A stretch of DNA of 53,424 bases, taken from contig CAYPYG010000021.1 of the NCBI GenBank assembly GCA_964415175.1, forward strand, positions 1 through 53,424, written 5' to 3'. Origin of the DNA: UBA2231 sp964415175. Lineage in GTDB: Bacteria > Elusimicrobiota > Elusimicrobia > Elusimicrobiales > UBA9959. The notes under the pieces are model-generated. The model saw only the letters and a list, made by a program, of their open reading frames with translations, was not told the origin of the DNA and did no database searches. Positions 38,045 to 46,154 of the stretch are shown here, piece after piece (the stretch's first letter is position 1; the number at the start of each line of letters is the position of its first letter). A program made the position numbers and the translations under genes.

Positions 38045-40681
38045 TCAACCCTTCCTTCCTCTTACGGCCTTGGCCAGTTCTCCGGCCGCGAATACCATAG
38101 CGGCCAGGCCGGCCGCCAGGCCCAGCCCTCCGGCGGACAACGGCGCGGTATGGAAGAAATCCCGCATAAAGGGCATATAGATAACGGCGGCCTGCATGGC
38201 GGCCGACAGGGCGACCGCGCCGAGGAGTTTCGGGTTGCGCAGCGCCCGCCCGACGAAGAAATCCCTGCCGGGGCTGACGGTCAGCGCCTGCGCCAGCTGC
38301 GAGAAAGTCAGCGTGGTGAAGAGCATGGTCTGCCAGGCCGGGTCGCCGGCGCGCCAGTAATGCCAGCCCGCTCCCAGCGAGACGGCGCACATCAGCGCGC
38401 TGCTCCAGATTATGTGCGCCGTCATGCCGCGCGTGAAGACGCCGCCGCCGGTACCGCGCGGCGGGCGGGTCATGATGCCCGCCTCGGCCGGCTGCACGCC
38501 GATGGCCAGCGCCGGCAGGCCGTCGGTCACCAGGTTCATCCACAGCAGCTGCGCCGGCAGCAGGGCCAGCGGCAGGCCGAGGAAAGGGGAAACGAACATC
38601 ACCAGGATCTCGCCGGCGTTGCAGGAGACAAGGTAGCGCGTGAACTTGAGGATATTGTCGTAGATGACGCGGCCCTCCTCGACGGCTGCGACTATGGTGG
38701 AGAAATCGTCGTCGAGCAGGACCATGTCGGCCGCGCCCTTGGAGACGTCGGTGCCGGTTATTCCCATCGCGACGCCGATATGGGCTTTCTTGAGCGCCGG
38801 CGCGTCGTTGACGCCGTCGCCGGTCATCGCGACGATGTGGCCGCGCTCCTGCAGGGCGTCCACTATGCGCAGCTTGTGCTCGGGCGAGACCCGCGCGTAC
38901 ACCGAGACGCCTTCGGCCAGCCCCGCCAGCCTGCGGGCGTCCATCCCGTCCAGTTCCGCGCCGGTGACGGCCGCGCCGCCGGGGAAACCTATCTCGGTCG
39001 CCACCGCCCGCGCGGTCAGCGGCTGATCGCCGGTTATCATCACCGGTTTCATGCCGGCGGCCAGGCAGGTGCGCACGGCGGCCGGCGTCCCGGGCCTGGG
39101 CGGATCGATGAGCCCGGCCAGGCCGAGGAAGGTCAGGTCCCGCTCCAGCTCCGCCGCGCCGGCTTCCGGCGGCAGGTCCCGGGCCGCCGCCGCCACGGCC
39201 AGCACGCGCATACCGCGCGAGGCCAGCTCCGAATTGGCTTCCAGTATCTTCCGGCGGCCCGCCTCGTCCAGCGGTCCCGCCGTCCCGTTCTCCAGCACCG
39301 AGGAGCATTTTTCGAGCAGCCGCTCGGGGGCGCCCTTTGCCAGCACGAGCGCCCCGCCGCCGGCGAAGGCGCGCAACGGTTCAGGCAGGCCGGCTGCCGG
39401 CCGGTGCAGGGTGCTCATCATCTTGCGTACGGCGTCGAAAGGGGCCTCCCCGGCGCGCGGCAGGGCGCGTTCCAGCTCCGCCTTGCCGAAGCCGGCCGCG
39501 GCAGCCGCCTCCACCAGCGCTATCTCCGTCGGGTCGCCGCCGCGGACGCCCGGCTCCGCGTCGGAACACAGGGCCGCGGCGCACAAAGCCGCCAGCGCTT
39601 CGGGAGCCGCGCCCGCGTCCCCCGCCTTATGCGCCGCGCCGCCGGCCCAGATCTCCCGCGCGGTCATCCGGTTGCCGGTCAGCGTGCCGGTCTTGTCGGA
39701 GCAGATGACCGTGACCGAGCCCAGCGTCTCCACGGCGGCCAGTTTCCGTATCAGGGCTTTGCGCGCCAGCATCCGCCGCGCGCCCAGCGAGAGCGCGATG
39801 GTGACGACGGCCGGCAGGCCCTCAGGCACGGCGGCGACGGCCAGGCTGACCGCGGCCAGGAACATGAGCTTCAGTTCCACGCCGCGCAGCAGGCCCTGGG
39901 CGAAGATGACGGCCGTGATGGCGAGCGCGATGAAAGCCAGCCGCCTGCCCAATACGCTCAGGCGGGACTGGAGCGGAGTTTCGGCCTGTTCCGTTCCTTC
40001 CAGCAGGCCGGCTATCCTGCCCAGCTCCGTATCCATGCCCGTTGCCGTGACCAGCCCGCGTCCCCGGCCGTAGACGGCGGCCGTGCCGGCGTAGACCATG
40101 CTTCGGCGTTCGGCCAACGGGGCCCCGGCCTCCGACGCCTCCGCCGTCTTCTCCACCGGGACGGATTCGCCGGTCAGGGCGGCTTCGTCGGCGCGCAGGC
40201 TGCGCGACTCCAGGAGCCGGCAGTCGGCGGGGATATGGCCGCCGTCGGCTATGAGTATCACGTCGCCCGGCACCAGGTCGGCGGCCTGTATCTCGCCCGC
40301 GCGGCCGCCGCGCACGACGCGGACGGAAGGGGCGGCCATTTTTTTGAGCGCCTCCATCGCGCGGTCGGCCTTGAATTCCTGCCAGAAGCCGAGCGCGGCG
40401 TTCAGTACGAGTATGGCGGCTATGACGGCGGCGTCGCCGCGGTCGTGCGTGAAGAACGCTATGACCGCCGCGGCCGCCAGCACGGCCATCAGCGCGGAGT
40501 TGAACTGGTCCCAGAGGATGAGCCAGGGACTGCGCGGGGGCTTCTCGCGCAGCAGGTTGGGGCCGCGCTCCCTGAGGCGCGCGGCGGCCTCCTCCGCGGT
40601 CAGGCCGGCGGCGGCGTCCGTCCGGAGGCGCGAGACGGCCTCCGCGGCGGGAATGGAATGCCAGAGCGTATCTTCGGTCAA
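38045..40681 (-). CDS. Calcium-type P-type (P2A) cation ATPase
   Basis: An 878-residue transporter. The phosphorylation site is SDKTGTLTGN with Asp329; TGESVPVEK, the hinge TGDGVNDAPALKKA and PEGLPAVV are present. Residues equivalent to the SERCA calcium sites can be seen: the Glu in PEGLP (M4), Asn and Glu in SCNAGEI (M5), Asn, Thr and Asp in WMNLVTDGLPALAIG (M6). This points to Ca2+ export. The N-terminus starts with LTEDTLWHSIPAAEAVSRL, the cation ATPase N-domain. I chose TTG 40681: GGGGGACGA precedes it, and TATAAT at 40697-40702 lies 15 nt upstream, whereas longer frames would cover that promoter. Confidence 0.9.
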   Translation of the reverse strand: MTEDTLWHSIPAAEAVSRLRTDAAAGLTAEEAAARLRERGPNLLREKPPRSPWLILWDQFNSALMAVLAAAAVIAFFTHDRGDAAVIAAILVLNAALGFWQEFKADRAMEALKKMAAPSVRVVRGGRAGEIQAADLVPGDVILIADGGHIPADCRLLESRSLRADEAALTGESVPVEKTAEASEAGAPLAERRSMVYAGTAAVYGRGRGLVTATGMDTELGRIAGLLEGTEQAETPLQSRLSVLGRRLAFIALAITAVIFAQGLLRGVELKLMFLAAVSLAVAAVPEGLPAVVTIALSLGARRMLARKALIRKLAAVETLGSVTVICSDKTGTLTGNRMTAREIWAGGAAHKAGDAGAAPEALAALCAAALCSDAEPGVRGGDPTEIALVEAAAAAGFGKAELERALPRAGEAPFDAVRKMMSTLHRPAAGLPEPLRAFAGGGALVLAKGAPERLLEKCSSVLENGTAGPLDEAGRRKILEANSELASRGMRVLAVAAAARDLPPEAGAAELERDLTFLGLAGLIDPPRPGTPAAVRTCLAAGMKPVMITGDQPLTARAVATEIGFPGGAAVTGAELDGMDARRLAGLAEGVSVYARVSPEHKLRIVDALQERGHIVAMTGDGVNDAPALKKAHIGVAMGITGTDVSKGAADMVLLDDDFSTIVAAVEEGRVIYDNILKFTRYLVSCNAGEILVMFVSPFLGLPLALLPAQLLWMNLVTDGLPALAIGVQPAEAGIMTRPPRGTGGGVFTRGMTAHIIWSSALMCAVSLGAGWHYWRAGDPAWQTMLFTTLTFSQLAQALTVSPGRDFFVGRALRNPKLLGAVALSAAMQAAVIYMPFMRDFFHTAPLSAGGLGLAAGLAAMVFAAGELAKAVRGRKG

Positions 40682-40696
40682 TCGTCCCCCGTTATG

Positions 40697-40702
40697 ATTA
40701 TA
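40697..40702 (-). promoter_or_regulatory. -10 box of the P-type ATPase gene
   Basis: TATAAT on the minus strand lies 15 nt before the TTG start, giving a short leader with a GGGGGA ribosome-binding site. It lies back-to-back with the promoter of the divergent membrane-protein gene at 40757. Confidence 0.6.
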
Positions 40703-40744
40703 ACATGGAGGAGGCGGCGGGTTCCGGAGTCCCGCCAAAACTAA

Positions 40745-40750
40745 TACAAT
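40745..40750 (+). promoter_or_regulatory. -10 box placed for leaderless start of the 40757 gene
   Basis: TACAAT, then GAGACG (6 nt) and the ATG at 40757. No Shine-Dalgarno is present. Confidence 0.6.
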
Positions 40751-40756
40751 GAGACG

Positions 40757-42391
40757 ATGCGCCCCGCTGTACCGAAGACCGCTTGGTACTTTTCCCTGGG
40801 CGCGGTCATCGCCCTGCCCGCTTTCCTCAAGCCGATACAGAACCCGGACCTGTTCTGGCATCTTTCCGCGGGCCGCCGGCTCGCGGAGACGGGGACTTTC
40901 GTGCGCGAGGATTTCCTGTCCTGGACGCTGGCGGGCGCGCCCTGGTCCAATTTCGAATGGCTCGTGCAGCTTATCTACCACTGGCTGCATTCGGCCGGAG
41001 GCTTCGGCGGGCTTTTCCTGCTCAAGGCCGCGCTTCTTTCGGCCTGCCTCGTCCCGCTTTGGGGGATACTGAAGCTTAACTCAAGGGGATCCTACGCTCC
41101 CGCGCTGCTGCCCCTATTCGCCTTTGCCCTTATACCGCATTCGGACCTGCGGCCGGATAATTTCTCGCTGCTCTTTTTCATGCTGACCCTGTGGCGGCTG
41201 GAAGCGCTGCGCGCCGGCCGTGTCCCTCCTTCGGCGCGGGACGCTGCCGCCGGCACCGCTCTTTTCGCCCTGTGGGGGAACCTGCATCCGGCTTTCGTCC
41301 TGGGGCTTGTGCTGCTCGCGGCGTACGCGGCCGGCGCGGCGCGGGAGGGCGCGCCCCTGCGCCGCTGGCTTCTGCTCGGCGGCCTCTGCGCGGCGGCTCC
41401 GCTGGTCAATCCTAACGGCTGGCTGGTCTACGGCGCCGTTCTTTCCCACCAGTCCCAGGCGGCTGAACTCTCCAGGTATATTGCGGAGTGGGCGCGGCCT
41501 TCTTTCGGAGAACCGTCCCATCGTCCCGCGCTGCTGGCCGCGGCCGCCGCCGCGGCGCTGCTGTTCCGCGCCCTGTTCAAGAAGCGCCCGGTCCCGGCCG
41601 CGCACCTCGCCTGCCTGGTCTTCTTCACGGCGGCGGCGCTGCTGCACGCGCGCCACATGCTCTTCGGCGTCCCGGTCCTTACCGCCCTCGGCGCGGGCCT
41701 GCTGCCGCCGCCCGAAAAGGGAAGCCGCCCGGCCGCGCAGGCGGCCGTCGTCCTGCTGTTGTTCGTTTTCGCCCTGCCGCCGCTGGACCAGCTGCTGGAC
41801 AGGAAGGGCGCGCTGCCTTACCGCTCTCCCTCCGCGGCGGCCTATCTGAAAGAGAAAGCCCCGGCGCTGGCGGGCCTGAAGATGCTCAATACCTGGGCCT
41901 GGGGCGGCTGGCTGGGATACGAACTCGGACCTTCCGGCTACCGGGTCTTCGCCGACGGCAGGTACCTGTTCCACCGTTTTTTACCGGAACTGGTACGCCC
42001 TTTCACCGCGGAGGAGTGGGCGGAATTCCTGGAGCGGCGCGGATTCGGACTGGCCGTCCTGCCGCCCGGCCGCTTCCCTCCCCCGCCGGAGGCGGAGTGG
42101 GCGCTCCTTTTCTGGGACATGAAGCTGGCCGTTTACGCCCGCCGCCGCTCTTTGCCGCCGGCCGGCGCAGGCCTGACGGAACTCAAATATCTCAGGCCCG
42201 GCGGCGACGGGGAGGCGCTCGAACTGGCCCGCGCGGGCCGGGTCGGCCGGCGCGAACTGGAAAAGGAAGCCGCCCGGCTCGGCGCCTTTCAGGACCCGGC
42301 CGACCCTTTCTCTCTGGCCGGTCCGCTGGACGGCTGGCGGGCGGCCCTGGAAGGCGTATGCTCTTCGCCCGGCGCGGCCTGCCGTCCGTGA
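40757..42391 (+). CDS. Polytopic membrane protein, GT-C-like, unknown function
   Basis: A 544-residue protein with about ten hydrophobic segments. The N-terminus has NPDLFWHLSAGRRLAETGTFVREDFLSWTLAGAPWSNFEWLVQLIYHWLH, a pattern seen in a widespread family of bacterial membrane proteins related to GT-C glycosyltransferases (acidic residue after the first membrane segment, DxFSW, W-x-N-x-E-W-L). The C-terminal ~150 residues form a soluble domain with LNTWAWGGWLGYELGPSGYRVFADGRY. A lipid-linked sugar transfer role is possible but not shown. The start is leaderless by geometry. Confidence 0.7.
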   Translation: MRPAVPKTAWYFSLGAVIALPAFLKPIQNPDLFWHLSAGRRLAETGTFVREDFLSWTLAGAPWSNFEWLVQLIYHWLHSAGGFGGLFLLKAALLSACLVPLWGILKLNSRGSYAPALLPLFAFALIPHSDLRPDNFSLLFFMLTLWRLEALRAGRVPPSARDAAAGTALFALWGNLHPAFVLGLVLLAAYAAGAAREGAPLRRWLLLGGLCAAAPLVNPNGWLVYGAVLSHQSQAAELSRYIAEWARPSFGEPSHRPALLAAAAAAALLFRALFKKRPVPAAHLACLVFFTAAALLHARHMLFGVPVLTALGAGLLPPPEKGSRPAAQAAVVLLLFVFALPPLDQLLDRKGALPYRSPSAAAYLKEKAPALAGLKMLNTWAWGGWLGYELGPSGYRVFADGRYLFHRFLPELVRPFTAEEWAEFLERRGFGLAVLPPGRFPPPPEAEWALLFWDMKLAVYARRRSLPPAGAGLTELKYLRPGGDGEALELARAGRVGRRELEKEAARLGAFQDPADPFSLAGPLDGWRAALEGVCSSPGAACRP

Positions 42392-42433
42392 GCCCGGTTT
42401 ATATATAATTTAAGGAATACGCAGGGGAGGATT

Positions 42434-42919
42434 ATGCCAAAGAAGACAGCGGTCTATCCCGGCAGTTTCGATCCCGTCACTTTCGGGCACCTCGACATCA
42501 TAGAGCGGGCCGGCAGGATCTTCGACAAGATCATCGTCAGCGTCTTCGTCCACAGCGCCAAGAAGAGCATGTTCACCGTGCCCGAGCGCGTGGAGATGCT
42601 CAAGACAGTGCTGAAGGGCAGGAAGAACATCGAGGTGGACTGCTTCGAAGGATTGCTGGTGGATTATGTCCGCCGCAAGAAGACCGACGTGGTCATCCGC
42701 GGCCTGCGCGCCATCTCGGACCTGGAGTACGAGTTCCAGATAGCGGCCGTCAACCGCACGCTCTACCGCGACATCGAGACCGTCTTCTTCATGCCGCGCC
42801 AGCGCTATACCTACCTCTCGTCGAGCGTGGTGCGCGACATAGCGCATTTCGGCGGCGACGTCAAAAAACTGGTGCCGCCGCATGTGGCGCGTATGATAAA
42901 GAACAGGAGGAAGAAATGA
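42434..42919 (+). CDS. coaD: Phosphopantetheine adenylyltransferase
   Basis: A 161-residue protein for the penultimate step of coenzyme A synthesis. The nucleotidyltransferase signature is AVYPGSFDPVTFGHLDIIERA, with the T/H-x-G-H motif. EGLLVDYVRRKKTDVVIRGLRAISDLEYEFQIAAVNR and RQRYTYLSSSVVRDIAHFGGDV complete the family. The length is typical. GGGGAGGATT stands before ATG 42434, and TATATAATTTA lies about 30 bp upstream as likely -10. The stop overlaps the M3 peptidase start (ATGA). Confidence 0.95.
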   Translation: MPKKTAVYPGSFDPVTFGHLDIIERAGRIFDKIIVSVFVHSAKKSMFTVPERVEMLKTVLKGRKNIEVDCFEGLLVDYVRRKKTDVVIRGLRAISDLEYEFQIAAVNRTLYRDIETVFFMPRQRYTYLSSSVVRDIAHFGGDVKKLVPPHVARMIKNRRKK

Positions 42920-44976
42920 CCGACAACCCGCTGCTCTCCGCCGAAGGTCTTCCCAGATACGACGAGATACGCCCCGAACACGTCCTGCCCGCCGTGGAGG
43001 CCCTGGCCGCCGCCGTGGAGAAGGACCTGACCCGCATAGAGAAGGACCTGACCCCGCCCTCCTGGGATACCGTGATAGAGGAACTCAATACGGCCGAGGA
43101 GTGGTTCGAACGGGTCTGGTCGCCGGTCGGCCACCTCAACGCCGTGCGCAATGAGCCGGCGCTGCGCGAGGCCTACCTGGCCGCGCAGCCGAAGATCGTC
43201 GCTCTCTCCCTCAAGCTGGGCCAGTCGAAGGAGATCTACGAGAAACTGCTCTCGATAAAGAAAGGCGGCGACTGGGACTCGCTCGACGAGGGCCAGAAGC
43301 GCGCGATAGACCAGCGCCTGATAGGCGCCGAGCTCTCCGGCATAGCGCTGGAGGGGGAGAAGCGCGAGCGGTTCAACAAGCTCTCCGAGGAGCTTTCGCA
43401 GCTCGCGACGAAGTTCAACAATAATGTCCTCGACTCGACCAAGGCGTTCAAGCTGGTCCTGAAAGAGAAGGCCGAGGTCGAGGGTCTCACGGATTCGATA
43501 AAGGAGATGCTGGCCCACTCCTACGCCCGCGAGAACGCGCCGGCGAAACCCGACCCCGCCAACGGCCCCTGGCTGCTGACGCTCGACGCCCCGGTCTACG
43601 TCGCCTTCATGCAGTTCGGCGCGAACAGGGCCCTCCGGGAGCGGCTCTACCGCGCCTTCGTCTCGCGCGCCTCGTCCGGCGACAGGGACAATACCCCGCT
43701 GATGTCCCGGATACTGGAACTGCGCAAGGAGAAGGCCTCGCTGCTGGGCTATAAGAGCTACGCCGAGGTCTCGCTGGCCACCAAGATGGCGCGCGACCCG
43801 GAGGAGGTCAACGCGCTGCTCGAAGAGCTGCTCAAGGCCTCTTACGAGCCGGCCAAAAAAGAACTGGCCGAGCTGAGCGACTTCGCCAAGGCCGGCGGCC
43901 ACTCCGGCGCGCTGGCGCACTGGGACGTCTCCTACTGGGCCAAGCGGCTGGAGGAGAAGAAGTTCGGCTATACCGACGAGGAGCTGCGCCCGTATTTCTC
44001 GCTCGAGAAAGTGCTGGGCGGCCTGTTCGCCGTGACGGAGCGCCTGTTCGGCGTGACGGTCAAGGCCGCCGACGGCGAGGCCCGGACCTGGAACAAGGAC
44101 GTGCGCTTCTTCAAAATATCCGACAGGGCCGGAAAACATATCGCCTCTTTCTTCCTCGACGCCTATTCCCGCCCCGAGAACAAGCGCGGCGGCGCCTGGA
44201 TGAACGGCATACACGGCCGCCGGGTCTGGAAAGGCGGGGAGCGCCTCCCCGTGGCCACGCTGGTCTGCAACTTCACCCCGCCGGTCGGCGAGAAGCCCTC
44301 GCTGCTGACCTTCGGCGAGGTCACCACGATGTTCCACGAGTTCGGCCACGGCCTGCAGCACATGCTGACCAAGATCGGCTACTCCGACGTGGCAGGCATC
44401 GGCGGCGTCGAATGGGACGCGGTCGAGCTGGCCAGCCAGTTCATGGAGAACTGGTGCTATCACAAGGAGACGCTGCTCGGAATGGCGAAGCATTACAAGA
44501 CCGGCGAGACGCTGCCGGTCGAGACCTACGCGAAGATGTACGCGGCCCGCTCCTATCACGCCGGCATGATGATGCTGAGGCAGCTCAGCTTCGGCATGAC
44601 CGACATGGCGCTGCACACGGCCGACAAGCCGGACATCAAGGCGATAGAGAAGGCCGTGGCGGAGCGCACCGCGCTGATCCCGCCGCTGCCCGAGAACAGG
44701 TTCCTCTGCGCTTTCTCTCATATCTTCGCCGGCGGTTACGCGGCGGGCTACTACAGCTATAAGTGGGCCGAGGTGCTCAGCGCCGACGCCTTCTCGGCCT
44801 TCGAGGAGGCCGGGCTGGAGGACCCCGAGGCGCTGTCCCGGACCGGCGCCAGGTTCCGCGACACCGTGCTGGCTCTTGGCGGCAGCCGCCACCCGTCCGA
44901 GGTGTTCAAGGCCTTCCGCGGCCGCGAGCCCAGCCCCAAGGCGCTGCTGCGCCACAACGGCCTGCTGACGGTCTGA
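42916..44976 (+). CDS. M3-family oligopeptidase
   Basis: A 686-residue zinc peptidase of the M3 family (oligopeptidase A/PrlC type). The HEFGH motif at residues 474-478 is followed by the GVEWDAVELASQFMENW block with the third zinc ligand, and downstream RSYHAGMMMLRQLSFG, FSHIFAGGYAAGYYSYKWAEVLSADAF. No signal peptide, so it degrades peptides in the cytosol. The start overlaps the coaD stop by 4 bp. There is no T-rich terminator after it; the large palindrome at 45001 follows within 25 bp. Confidence 0.93.
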   Translation: MTDNPLLSAEGLPRYDEIRPEHVLPAVEALAAAVEKDLTRIEKDLTPPSWDTVIEELNTAEEWFERVWSPVGHLNAVRNEPALREAYLAAQPKIVALSLKLGQSKEIYEKLLSIKKGGDWDSLDEGQKRAIDQRLIGAELSGIALEGEKRERFNKLSEELSQLATKFNNNVLDSTKAFKLVLKEKAEVEGLTDSIKEMLAHSYARENAPAKPDPANGPWLLTLDAPVYVAFMQFGANRALRERLYRAFVSRASSGDRDNTPLMSRILELRKEKASLLGYKSYAEVSLATKMARDPEEVNALLEELLKASYEPAKKELAELSDFAKAGGHSGALAHWDVSYWAKRLEEKKFGYTDEELRPYFSLEKVLGGLFAVTERLFGVTVKAADGEARTWNKDVRFFKISDRAGKHIASFFLDAYSRPENKRGGAWMNGIHGRRVWKGGERLPVATLVCNFTPPVGEKPSLLTFGEVTTMFHEFGHGLQHMLTKIGYSDVAGIGGVEWDAVELASQFMENWCYHKETLLGMAKHYKTGETLPVETYAKMYAARSYHAGMMMLRQLSFGMTDMALHTADKPDIKAIEKAVAERTALIPPLPENRFLCAFSHIFAGGYAAGYYSYKWAEVLSADAFSAFEEAGLEDPEALSRTGARFRDTVLALGGSRHPSEVFKAFRGREPSPKALLRHNGLLTV

Positions 44977-45000
44977 CCGCCCCGCCATAAAGGATTAATA

Positions 45001-45043
45001 ATAACTGGCAGTCTTGACAAAAGACTGCCAGTTATGTTATTCT
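45001..45043 (+). promoter_or_regulatory. Large palindromic operator with -35 in its loop, upstream of hsp20 pair
   Basis: Perfect 15-bp arms ATAACTGGCAGTCTT (45001-45015) and AAGACTGCCAGTTAT (45021-45035) around a 5-nt loop. TTGACA (45014-45019) spans the loop, and TATTCT (45038-45043) lies 18 bp downstream. A repressor bound here would block RNA polymerase. The sequence is not the known CIRCE element (TTAGCACTC-N9-GAGTGCTAA). It could also end the upstream peptidase transcript. Confidence 0.65.
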
Positions 45044-45105
45044 ATATATAAGGTAGGCTCCCCGCCTGCCGGATAAAAAACACTCGTTAAAAAGAGGTGA
45101 TACCT

Positions 45106-45543
45106 ATGAACCGCAAGGACATAGCTCCCCTCGAGAAAGGGACGGCGGCCCTGGGGCCTTTGGAGAGCCTCGGCAGGGTCTTCGAGGACCTTTTCGACCT
45201 CGCGCCGTCCGGCGGGACGCAGTCGCCGCGGATCGACATAAAAGAGACCGATAAAGCGGTCGAGGTGCGCGCGGCCCTTCCCGGGGTGGAGAAGAAAGAC
45301 ATAAACATCGACCTCACGGAGAACTCGCTGGCGATCTCCTGCGAGCGCCGCGAGGAAAAGGAGGAGAAAGGCAAGGGCGGCTATGTGCGCCGCGAGCAGA
45401 GCTACGGCCGCTTCTACCGCTCCTTCACCCTTCCCGCGCCGGTCAGGACCGGCGAGGCGAAGGCGGAGTACAAGGACGGCGTCCTCAGGCTGACCATGCC
45501 CAAGCAGAAGGCCGGCAGGGGCCGCCGCATAGATATCGAATGA
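45106..45543 (+). CDS. Small heat shock protein (Hsp20 family), copy 1
   Basis: A 145-residue protein with an alpha-crystallin domain: SPRIDIKETDKAVEVRAALPGVEKKDINIDLTENSLAISCERREE, GRFYRSFTLPAPVRTGEAKAEYKDGVLRLTMPK. The A-x-x-x-n-G-v-L motif is AEYKDGVLRLTMPK. The N-terminus is short and charged. Hsp20 proteins hold unfolding proteins in the cytosol. I chose ATG 45106 with AGAGGTGA before it over an in-frame GTG 9 bp earlier. It heads an operon with a second hsp20. Confidence 0.92.
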   Translation: MNRKDIAPLEKGTAALGPLESLGRVFEDLFDLAPSGGTQSPRIDIKETDKAVEVRAALPGVEKKDINIDLTENSLAISCERREEKEEKGKGGYVRREQSYGRFYRSFTLPAPVRTGEAKAEYKDGVLRLTMPKQKAGRGRRIDIE

Positions 45544-45557
45544 GGAGGGAGATCCTT

Positions 45558-45998
45558 ATGAACGGAGAAGCTGTCAAGATGGAGAAAGACCTTCAGAAAA
45601 TGAGGGAGAACATCTACAACACGGTGGACGCCTTCCTGGGCGCCCGCCGGCCGCAGGCCGATACCGACTACGCGGGCGAATGGACGCCCGACGCCGACGT
45701 GCTGGAGGATAAGGACGGGTTCACGGTCCACGCGGCCCTTCCGGGAGTCAGAAAGGAGGACGTGGAGACGGAGATAAAGGAGAACGTGCTGGTCATAACC
45801 GGCCGCCGGGAGCTCAAGCCCGGCGCGGAGGAGGGCCTGGTGCGCCAGGAGATCCCCGCCGGCCGCTTCTACCGCGCGTTCAAGATAGGCGTGCCGGTGA
45901 AGTCGTCGGAGGTTAAGGCCTCTATGCGGGACGGGATCCTCGAGATAAGGCTGCCCAAGTCCGACGAGGCCAAGCCCAACAGGATAAAGATAGACTGA
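45558..45998 (+). CDS. Small heat shock protein (Hsp20 family), copy 2
   Basis: A 146-residue Hsp20 with WTPDADVLEDKDGFTVHAALPGVRKEDVETEIKENVLVITGRRE and GRFYRAFKIGVPVKSSEVKASMRDGILEIRLPKSDEAKPNRIKID. It differs from copy 1 mainly in a longer helical N-terminus (EKDLQKMRENIYNTVDAFLG), which suggests hetero-oligomers with different partners. ATG 45558 follows GGAGGGAG; an ATG at 45540 overlaps the stop of copy 1 and is less likely. Confidence 0.9.
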   Translation: MNGEAVKMEKDLQKMRENIYNTVDAFLGARRPQADTDYAGEWTPDADVLEDKDGFTVHAALPGVRKEDVETEIKENVLVITGRRELKPGAEEGLVRQEIPAGRFYRAFKIGVPVKSSEVKASMRDGILEIRLPKSDEAKPNRIKID

Positions 45999-46018
45999 AT
46001 AAAGACGGATGAAAAAGA

Positions 46019-46050
46019 GGCCCCGGCCCGGAAAGCCGGGGCCTTTTTTT
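46019..46050 (+). terminator. Intrinsic terminator of the hsp20 operon
   Basis: A perfect 9-bp stem GGCCCCGGC / GCCGGGGCC with a 7-nt loop, followed by seven T. Confidence 0.93.
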
Positions 46051-46154
46051 CCACGGGGCGCAGCGGCCCGGCCGCGGGTAGCGTCCGCGCTATTCCCCGG
46101 TACCCCAGATAATTACTAGTATCGTGTTCTCCGCCGACCGGCGGCGGAACGGAT

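Noticed and set aside
37883..40744. Plus-strand open frame of about 950 codons over the P-type ATPase
   Set aside because: It is a shadow of the ATPase gene; composition is Arg/Gly/His-rich and no domain is seen.
45001..45035. CIRCE element in front of the hsp20 genes
   Set aside because: The arm sequence and 5-nt loop do not fit TTAGCACTC-N9-GAGTGCTAA, so I list it as a different palindrome.
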